Assembly (NCBI GenBank): GCA_964346395.1
Contig: CAYFUT010000045.1
Span: forward strand, 1-21,439
DNA length: 21,439 nt
Origin: CAYFUT01 sp964346395
GTDB taxonomy: Bacteria; Bacillota; Halanaerobiia; Halobacteroidales; Halobacteroidaceae
Reading direction: 5' to 3'
A program made the position numbers and the translations under genes. The notes under the pieces were generated by a model. It worked only from the letters and a program-made list of their open reading frames with translations, ran no database searches and had not been told where the DNA came from. Of the stretch, positions 7,118 through 13,076 are shown piece after piece. The first letter of the stretch is position 1, and each line of letters begins with the position of its first letter.

Positions 7118-8467
7118 ATGTCAGATAGACAAGAGTTGAGACAGGAAATCTTTCAGTTATCAGTACCGGCAATCGGAGAGATGTTTCTCCAATTGGCGCT
7201 GATGAATGCCGATACGATTATGCTCGGACAGTTGGGCAGTGCTGCTCTAGCAGCGGCCGGCTTCAGCCGCCAGTTTGCCAGTATTACCACTATTGTGCTA
7301 TTTGCAGTAGCTGCCGGGAGTACAGCTTTAGTAGCTCGTTATGTAGGAGCTAAAGATTATGAAGCGGGAACCAGGGTAGTCAACCAATCTATATTGCTGG
7401 GAATAGTTTTATCGGCAGTAATTGCCGGCGTTGGCTATCTTCTGGCGCCTAATTTACTGCAGTTATTAGGAGCTAAAGAGAATGTAATTCAGATTGGAAC
7501 TGGCTATTTGCAGCTGATCTTCCTTTCTATTTTCCCCACCGGAATTATGATTATTGCCAATAGCATTCTCCGAGCCGGCGGGAATACTAAGTCTCCAATG
7601 GTAGTGACAGCCGTAATTAATGGGGTTAATATTTTAGGCAATTGGCTGTTAATCTTCGGTGTTTGGATCTTCCCGCAGTGGGAATTAATCGGCGCCGGAA
7701 CAGCAACTTTGCTGGCTAAATCTATTGGAGCTTTATTGGCGGTAAGTATTTTGGCTAATAACCAATTTGGAGTGAAGTTAAAACTGACGAAAATACTTAA
7801 ACTTGATTTAGCAACGATGAAGGAAGTGCTGCGGATTGGAATTCCGGCCGGTTTTGATAAGTTTGCCTTTAAGAGTGGGCAGATGATAATGGTGAAAGTA
7901 ATTGCTCTGCTGGGGACAGTAGCAGTGGCTACCCGCCAGATTGCTCTGGCTATAGAAGGCTTTTCCACTCTGCCCAATTACGGGTTATCAATTGCAGCAA
8001 CTACTTTGGTAGGACAGAAGTTAGGGGCAGATAAAGAGGAAGAGGCTGACCAAAGCAGTATCCTGGCCAATAAATTTGGGGTGCTGACTACTTTAGTTCT
8101 AGGCGGTATCTTTTTTGTATTTCCCGAACAGTTGGCTGACATTTATACTGATGACCCAGAGTTGATTGAAACAGCAGCTGTCTGTCTGCGGGTATTAGCC
8201 TTTGCTCAGCCGGCGAAAGCACTAAATATGATTTTCGGCGGTACTTTCCGCGGAGCAGGAGATACTAAATTTCCTATGTATCTAACTTTTATTGGGGTCT
8301 GGGGGATTGCCCTGCCGTTAACTTATGTTTTAGGTGTTAAATTATCGCTGGGCTTAATCGGAATCTGGAGTGCAATGGTAGCTGATGAATGGTTTAGAGC
8401 AGTGGTTTGCATTATTAGATTTAAGACTGAGAAGTGGAAACAAGTCGAGATAAGTGATTTATCGTAA
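7118..8467 (+). CDS. MATE-family multidrug/Na+ (or H+) antiporter, 449 aa
   Basis: An inner-membrane efflux protein of the MATE family, which exports cationic drugs, dyes or metabolites in exchange for Na+ or H+. The length fits the family (about 440-470) and the sequence is built of about twelve hydrophobic segments in two similar halves. Family-typical stretches are PAIGEMFLQLALMNADTIML at the N-terminus, the ILRAGGNTKSPM loop near 150-161 and its second-half counterpart FRGAGDTKFPM near 376-386, as well as GLSIAATTLVGQKLGA. There is no signal peptide, as expected. The ribosome binding site is modest (TTGGAG at 7102-7107). The transported substrate cannot be told. The upstream palindrome and cre-like site suggest control by a dedicated repressor and by carbon supply. 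Confidence 0.92.
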   Translation: MSDRQELRQEIFQLSVPAIGEMFLQLALMNADTIMLGQLGSAALAAAGFSRQFASITTIVLFAVAAGSTALVARYVGAKDYEAGTRVVNQSILLGIVLSAVIAGVGYLLAPNLLQLLGAKENVIQIGTGYLQLIFLSIFPTGIMIIANSILRAGGNTKSPMVVTAVINGVNILGNWLLIFGVWIFPQWELIGAGTATLLAKSIGALLAVSILANNQFGVKLKLTKILKLDLATMKEVLRIGIPAGFDKFAFKSGQMIMVKVIALLGTVAVATRQIALAIEGFSTLPNYGLSIAATTLVGQKLGADKEEEADQSSILANKFGVLTTLVLGGIFFVFPEQLADIYTDDPELIETAAVCLRVLAFAQPAKALNMIFGGTFRGAGDTKFPMYLTFIGVWGIALPLTYVLGVKLSLGLIGIWSAMVADEWFRAVVCIIRFKTEKWKQVEISDLS

Positions 8468-8619
8468 CTAGCTTTGAAATATTGGGTTAGATTAGGAAAA
8501 AATATTTTTTTTATAAAAAACCCGATTTGAGGAAGGAGTTTTAGATTCAATATATAAATACAAAAGGTGGAAATAAATTCAACAGGGGTCAATTAAACAA
8601 ATGATTAGTTTTATGTTCA

Positions 8620-8633
8620 TGCAAACGTTTGTT
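8620..8633 (+). promoter_or_regulatory. LacI-family (MalR/CcpA-type) operator-like site
   Basis: TGCAAACGTTTGTT contains a perfect 10-bp palindrome CAAACGTTTG (8622-8631) with the central CG typical of LacI/GalR-family operators. It closely resembles maltose-regulator sites in Gram-positive bacteria. It is placed 490 bases before the barrel-protein gene. Confidence 0.55.
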
Positions 8634-8815
8634 TTATAAGAGCCGCCTGAAAGAAATAGGTAAAAAGCCAAAAAATTAAATTTAAGGAAGGAATTTTCTT
8701 TAGAGTCTATAATTATAATAATGGTGGTAATATAATAATAAGCAGATAATTCAAATAACCAAAATAATAAAAAATAAAATTTGATGTTATGTTGTGATGT
8801 TTTAATTTATAAGTG

Positions 8816-8829
8816 TGCAATCGTTTCCT
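8816..8829 (+). promoter_or_regulatory. second, weaker LacI/CcpA-type operator-like site
   Basis: TGCAATCGTTTCCT keeps the central CG and the right half of the cre consensus but has two mismatches in the left half (C at position 3, T at position 6). With the site 196 bases upstream it could allow looping or catabolite control of the starch locus. Confidence 0.35.
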
Positions 8830-8870
8830 TAGTTCAGGGTTATCAGTACAATATCTATAAGCTTACAATG

Positions 8871-8961
8871 ATACCCAATTTTTTCTAACTATCTTTCGGG
8901 GCTGCTATGTTCAGATGGTAGTATGTGTGTTGTGAAGAATGGTAGTTAGGAGGTTGGGTAT
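8871..8961 (+). promoter_or_regulatory. long stem-loop in the presumed 5' leader of the barrel-protein gene
   Basis: ATACCCAA (8871-8878) pairs with TTGGGTAT (8954-8961), an inner T-rich/GAGG part pairs loosely, and CTAACTATC (8885-8893) pairs with GGTAGTTAG (8941-8949, one T-G pair). A smaller hairpin (CTGCTA with TGGTAG around 8902-8921) can form inside. Four Ts follow the outer stem (8961-8964). It may be an attenuator, an RNA regulatory element or an mRNA stabiliser; it matches no riboswitch class I can name. Confidence 0.45.
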
Positions 8962-9122
8962 TTTGTAGTTTTTATAGCAGTTAAGTTGCAGTGGACTGAA
9001 GAAAAAATAGTTTCCTAATTACTTATTATTATAGGAGGTGATGGGGGAGAGCAGCCTGCTGGATTAATAGTAAAAGATAGGGAATGTTTAGCTAGAATAA
9101 ATATTACAAGGAGGTATTGATA

Positions 9123-11798
9123 TTGAAGAAAAAGCTTAGCTTAATATTATTGACATTAGTGTTGGTTATGGCAGTGGCAGTTCCGACTTTTGCGAAGACG
9201 GAAATAAAGGAATTGGATAATGGGGATTTTGAAGTTACCTGGATTTATGACGGTGATTTAGATGCAGCCGAGGTATTTGTAGGAGGGAAGATGAACGATT
9301 GGAAAGCAAGTCATCCGGACTGGAAAATGGAGAAGAAAGATGGAGTCTGGAAACTTACTAAGGAGTTGAAGCCGGGTGAATATCCTTATAAGTTTGTAGT
9401 CAATGGTTCTGACTGGGTAAAAGATAATGATGCAGAGAAGTTTGTTCCCGACGGATTTGGCGGTCAAAACTCAGTAGTAGTAGCAATCGCCAATAATATA
9501 GAAGGTGAGTTTGAAACAACGGGAAGCTTAACTCATACTTTTGAGCACGGCAAGGATGATGATTATAAGGTTAATTTTGATAATCAGTTATTATTAGAGG
9601 TAAAAGGAACAGCAGCGGAATCTAAAGGGGAAGAAGAAATTGATCGAGTTAAATACAGCGGAAAAGTTAATTTAGAGTCTAATATTGCTGATATTGAAGA
9701 TGTCAATGAAATGGAAATATTAAGCATTGATACAGCAGAATTAGAGACACTAGATGTTACTTATTTAGGTAATTATCTAAATATAAATGCCCAGGCCTAT
9801 ACTGAACATTTTCCCGATTCTTATGATTATTTAGGAATTCTTTCGGGAGAAGAAGAAAAGGATAATGCTGTTGCACCTAATGAAATGGGCGATGTAAGAA
9901 TGTTAAAGTTTACAGCTAATAAAGGGCTTGATGCTCAGTTATCAATTAATGAGTATGAAGATAGAAAATATTTAGCTTATATGAATGCTAAAAAGAATTT
10001 AAAAGAAGTAATTGGTCATGATTTAACTATTGGCTCTTCTGGTGTAATTTATCAACCTAAATTAATGGATAGCGAAGAGTTTAATGACCGGGCTTATTAT
10101 GGAGCTGTATTTAGTGAATATAAGCCGATGGAAGGTTTATCGCTTAAAGGTGAATATGCATATGTACCTACAGGAGATATTGATCAAAATAGTTATGTTG
10201 TAGAAGATAATGGAGATGGGAGCTATACTGTTACCTTTAATTTAGAGAGTGCAATAAGTAGTGAAGATGACTTTGAAGATATGGAAGCTGATGATTATGA
10301 ACGGGTTATTTTATTTGGTGAGATGAATGATGATTGGACTGAAGAAGTAGTAGGTGAAGATTATAGGTATGAATTGGAAGATGTTGAGGATAATAAGTGG
10401 GAAATAACAGTTTCTGCTGATGAATTGAAGAATAATAAATGGAAAGTAGTAGCTATAACAGAAGATGATGAATTTCATTATGCACCTTCTGGTCATGGTG
10501 ACGAAAAGAATTTGTCTGATTGGGCAGATGCAACTGGTGAAATTAAACCTTTAGATGATGGTAATGCTTATTTAGCGGAAGCTAAGTATAAATTTATCGA
10601 TCAAGAGGCCAGCATGAAGGCGCGAGTGAAAGCTGGTGATTACAGCATTACTAAATATAAAGGTGAAGTTACTGCTGGTGTAAAGGGAGTTTCTGATGAA
10701 GCATATTTAAAAGTTGCTAATGATGATTTTGCTGATGTACCTGAAGGCGGTAAGCATGAAGCTTATGTAAAAGGGGATTATGATGTATTAGATGGCTTGA
10801 CCCTTGATGGTGAAGTGTTATATAAAATTGCTAGAGAAGATCATGAAGAAGAAAATGATGATGGTGAAATGGAAACTACTACTGAACAGGGCGATGTAAT
10901 GAATCAAAAGGTAAAAGCTGGTTTTGATTGGAGTGAACCAGTACCTGGTTTAGATAATGTAAAGGGACATGCGAAAGTTGATCCGGAAGATACAGATGAC
11001 TTTGATGGTGAAGTACAAGAGTTATTTGCAGAAGCTACAACCAGTGTAGTTCCGTTTGTGAAAACTTTGAAAGCCAATACTACTCAGCGGCTTGATTCAG
11101 AAGTTAATGAGTATTATGGAGAAACAGAACTTGATATTCCGCTTAAACAGATTGATTATATTAAAGGTGATGTTCTGTATGCTGATGATGAAGTTAATTT
11201 TGAAGGAAACAGTGGTTTAGTTGAAGATGCTGGATTGAAATATAGTGCTTCCGGTAAAATTCATCAGCTGCCGGTTATTAAAGACTATTTGACTCACGTA
11301 GAAGTGGAGTATACATCTGATGAAGACGGTATTATTGAACATGAAGATTATGATGATGAAGATGATAATGACTGGAAGAACCAAGTATCTGCTGAAACTA
11401 AGCTGATGCTGCCGGAAATTAATAATCTGGTAGACACCTTCAAGTGGGACGGCATAACAATTACGGGAGATATGCAGCAGGTAGAAGATGATGCATATGA
11501 TATTAGTGGATTAGATGATGAGTTTAATGGTAATTATGTAGTTGAAGGAGACAAAGTAGAATGGTATATGATAACAACTTTTGAAACAGGATTTGATTTA
11601 CCATTTGATATTCGAAACGATTTAACTGTTAAGTATGACCTTAACCATGGAGAAATTTCTGAATATGAAGATGACGCACTACTGGTTGAGTTTAGTAAAG
11701 AAGTTAATATGAGAACGGAAATTACTGCTTCTTATAATAAGCAGGATGAAGATGAAGGTGAAGATTACAGTAAGGTGATGGTTGAAACTACATTCTAA
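9123..11798 (+). CDS. exported outer-membrane beta-barrel-like protein with CBM48-like domains, 891 aa
   Basis: A probable outer-membrane maltodextrin porin or starch-docking protein; no enzyme motif is present. Residues 1-24 are a signal peptide ending PTFA. Residues about 30-121 form a CBM48/AMPK-beta-type glycogen-binding fold (GGKMNDW at 54-60, PGEYPYKFVVNG, then DWVKDN). From about 125 to the end it is a very acidic, beta-strand-rich region with alternating hydrophobic residues, ending VMVETTF; a terminal Phe is the usual mark of barrel insertion by BamA. A second module of the same type (YTVTF at 368-372, ILFGEMNDDW at 396-405) interrupts the barrel region at about 366-460. Start: TTG at 9123 is preferred over TTG 9117 because AAGGAGGT (9108-9115) leaves proper spacing. 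Automatic annotation may wrongly call it a GH13 hydrolase because of the CBM48 domain. The barrel assignment is inferred. Confidence 0.75.
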   Translation: MKKKLSLILLTLVLVMAVAVPTFAKTEIKELDNGDFEVTWIYDGDLDAAEVFVGGKMNDWKASHPDWKMEKKDGVWKLTKELKPGEYPYKFVVNGSDWVKDNDAEKFVPDGFGGQNSVVVAIANNIEGEFETTGSLTHTFEHGKDDDYKVNFDNQLLLEVKGTAAESKGEEEIDRVKYSGKVNLESNIADIEDVNEMEILSIDTAELETLDVTYLGNYLNINAQAYTEHFPDSYDYLGILSGEEEKDNAVAPNEMGDVRMLKFTANKGLDAQLSINEYEDRKYLAYMNAKKNLKEVIGHDLTIGSSGVIYQPKLMDSEEFNDRAYYGAVFSEYKPMEGLSLKGEYAYVPTGDIDQNSYVVEDNGDGSYTVTFNLESAISSEDDFEDMEADDYERVILFGEMNDDWTEEVVGEDYRYELEDVEDNKWEITVSADELKNNKWKVVAITEDDEFHYAPSGHGDEKNLSDWADATGEIKPLDDGNAYLAEAKYKFIDQEASMKARVKAGDYSITKYKGEVTAGVKGVSDEAYLKVANDDFADVPEGGKHEAYVKGDYDVLDGLTLDGEVLYKIAREDHEEENDDGEMETTTEQGDVMNQKVKAGFDWSEPVPGLDNVKGHAKVDPEDTDDFDGEVQELFAEATTSVVPFVKTLKANTTQRLDSEVNEYYGETELDIPLKQIDYIKGDVLYADDEVNFEGNSGLVEDAGLKYSASGKIHQLPVIKDYLTHVEVEYTSDEDGIIEHEDYDDEDDNDWKNQVSAETKLMLPEINNLVDTFKWDGITITGDMQQVEDDAYDISGLDDEFNGNYVVEGDKVEWYMITTFETGFDLPFDIRNDLTVKYDLNHGEISEYEDDALLVEFSKEVNMRTEITASYNKQDEDEGEDYSKVMVETTF

Positions 11799-11837
11799 TT
11801 TAGTCATCAGCATATCACCTTTAGCACTTTAAACAAA

Positions 11838-11874
11838 TAGAGAACAAAGGCTTTAAGTTGGCCTTTGTTCTCTA
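11838..11874 (+). terminator. hairpin, probable terminator
   Basis: A perfect 14-bp stem (11838-11851 with 11861-11874) closes a 9-base loop. The 3' arm is T-rich but no T-run follows, so read-through into the next gene is possible. Confidence 0.65.
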
Positions 11875-11883
11875 ACTGTTAAG

Positions 11884-11913
11884 TTGATTGTTAACTAAAA
11901 TGAAGATTATAAA
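11884..11913 (+). promoter_or_regulatory. possible promoter of the lipoprotein gene
   Basis: TTGATT (11884-11889) and TATAAA (11908-11913) are 18 bases apart, about 30 bases before the TTG start at 11944. Confidence 0.45.
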
Positions 11914-11943
11914 TTTTGGATATATTTTCAAGGAGGGATTTAA

Positions 11944-12906
11944 TTGAAAAAAATATTTAGTTTGCTAATAATTGCCCTTTTGGCTTTCGGGTTAGTAGGT
12001 TGTTCAGATGAGGTTGGTTTAAAGAATTCGGATGAAGCAGGAGCTGGAGTGGGAAGCTTATTAGTTTCTCCAGAAGGAGTCCAAAAAGATTATGGTGCTA
12101 TTGTAGTTAGAGGAGAAATGAATGACTGGGGAGGTTGGGGAACTGGCCCTGATTTAACTCTTACGGATGAAGATGAAGATGGTATCTATACATTAGAGTT
12201 TTCTGAAATTGATACAAGTGATGAGAAGGTGAAGGCTCCCCAAGAAGGTGATGGCTATAAAATAGTTGTTGTAGATGAGAACGGAAAAGTTCTTGAGGAA
12301 CTTACAGGGGACTGTAGTGTAGGAGCTGATCAAACTGAATTTTCCCAAGAGTATGTCCGATATGAAGAGGCTTCTGAAGATACTGTAGTTAAAGTTGATG
12401 GTGAAGATTATAGCTTAGGAGAAGAAGTTAATTTAGAAACTGGAAGTTATGATGTAACTGTATTAGATGGTAAATACGCAACTAAATTAGAAGATATTCA
12501 AATTAAGGTTGCTGAGACAAATACTATTGAAATAGAAGAACCGTTAAAAATAGCATCTGGGGAAGTAACATTTAAATTTGATCCTAGTAATTATGACTTC
12601 TCTGTAACAGATTCAGCAGAGGTTTGTTTAGCTGGAGCTATGACTAGCTGGACGCCTGGAGACACACTTATGAATAAAAATGATGATGGAACTTATTCGT
12701 TAACTGTAAGTGGAGTTATTGTAGGTCAAGGGTATAAATTAATTGTGAATAATGATCCTGAAAATATGGATTGGGGTTGGGAGGCACCTGACACTGATGA
12801 TAGAATTTTAATTACTCCCGATGGTTTAGATGCTCCAGGGGCTGATAATTATCAAATTAAGTTTGAAGATATAGAGTCAGGAGAAATTAGTGAATATGAA
12901 TTTTAA
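11944..12906 (+). CDS. surface lipoprotein with two CBM-like modules and a PEGA-like linker, 320 aa
   Basis: A lipoprotein (signal peptide with lipobox LVGC, Cys20) with no catalytic motif. It probably holds starch or glycogen at the cell surface. Module 1 (about 50-125) has IVVRGEMNDWGGW and a DEDEDGIYTLEF strand; a PEGA-like middle part (about 145-200) has the pattern VDGEDYSLGEEVNLETGSYDV; module 2 (about 205-290) starts VTFKFDPSNYDF and has LAGAMTSW, NKNDDGTYSLTV and GYKLIVNN. The order module-linker-module is the same as in the last 260 residues of the neopullulanase-like enzyme at 18226-21330, even to the YTFTFDPDDF / VTFKFDPSNY opening. It starts at TTG 11944 behind AAGGAGGGA. It is strongly acidic. 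It resembles SusE/SusF-type glycan-binding lipoproteins in layout only; binding is untested. Confidence 0.75.
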   Translation: MKKIFSLLIIALLAFGLVGCSDEVGLKNSDEAGAGVGSLLVSPEGVQKDYGAIVVRGEMNDWGGWGTGPDLTLTDEDEDGIYTLEFSEIDTSDEKVKAPQEGDGYKIVVVDENGKVLEELTGDCSVGADQTEFSQEYVRYEEASEDTVVKVDGEDYSLGEEVNLETGSYDVTVLDGKYATKLEDIQIKVAETNTIEIEEPLKIASGEVTFKFDPSNYDFSVTDSAEVCLAGAMTSWTPGDTLMNKNDDGTYSLTVSGVIVGQGYKLIVNNDPENMDWGWEAPDTDDRILITPDGLDAPGADNYQIKFEDIESGEISEYEF

Positions 12907-12917
12907 TAGTAGATAGT

Positions 12918-12959
12918 ACACATCACCCCCTATCTTTTAAAAGATAGGGGGTGATGTGT
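12918..12959. repeat. perfect 42-base inverted repeat between lipoprotein and amylase genes
   Basis: The 21-base arm 12918-12938 is followed directly by its exact reverse complement at 12939-12959; it contains CACCCCCTATC and folds into a strong hairpin. No T-run follows on either strand. It most likely ends or stabilises the lipoprotein transcript, and acts the same on both strands. Confidence 0.85.
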
Positions 12960-12990
12960 GTTGGATACTATATTTAATGAGTAATATTTA

Positions 12991-13018
12991 TTGTGATTAT
13001 TTTAAATATAGCTATAAA
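12991..13018 (+). promoter_or_regulatory. possible promoter of the first amylase gene
   Basis: TTGTGA (12991-12996) and TATAAA (13013-13018) are 16 bases apart and lie about 60 bases before the start codon at 13077. Confidence 0.4.
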
Positions 13019-13076
13019 TAGAATTTTTATGTAGATTTAACTCAAATTTAAATTATTTTTTAAAAGGAGGCTTGTG

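Larger units (their letters stand above)
8468..9122 (+). promoter_or_regulatory. 655-base intergenic leader before the starch locus
   Basis: This AT-rich stretch contains no credible gene. It holds two LacI/CcpA-type operator-like sites (8620-8633 and 8816-8829), a long imperfect hairpin (8871-8961), and two similar purine-rich stretches (GGAAGGA at 8531-8537 and 8687-8693). Several TATAAT-like hexamers occur (8708, 8714, 8731), but none has a convincing -35 partner; TTGAGG at 8527-8532 with TATATA at 8551-8556 (18-base spacer) is the best weak candidate. I see no strong terminator for the MATE gene, only an A/T-only inverted repeat near 8500-8515. Confidence 0.6.

Noticed and set aside
7504..7977. 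157-codon open frame on the - strand inside the MATE gene
   Set aside because: It lies wholly within a clear membrane transporter gene, has no ribosome binding site and reads like the antisense of a hydrophobic coding region.
8323..8592. 89-codon open frame on the - strand across the end of the MATE gene
   Set aside because: It mostly mirrors the MATE C-terminus and the AT-rich spacer; no ribosome binding site or recognisable sequence.
9041..9067. Possible 8-codon leader peptide (ATGGGGGAGAGC... to TAA) before the barrel gene
   Set aside because: The AGGAGG before it is only two bases from the ATG, too close for efficient starting, and the codons show no runs that would suggest attenuation.
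9210..9485. Reading the 891-residue protein as a GH13 hydrolase
   Set aside because: Only the CBM48-like domain is shared; none of the four GH13 catalytic regions occurs in the protein.
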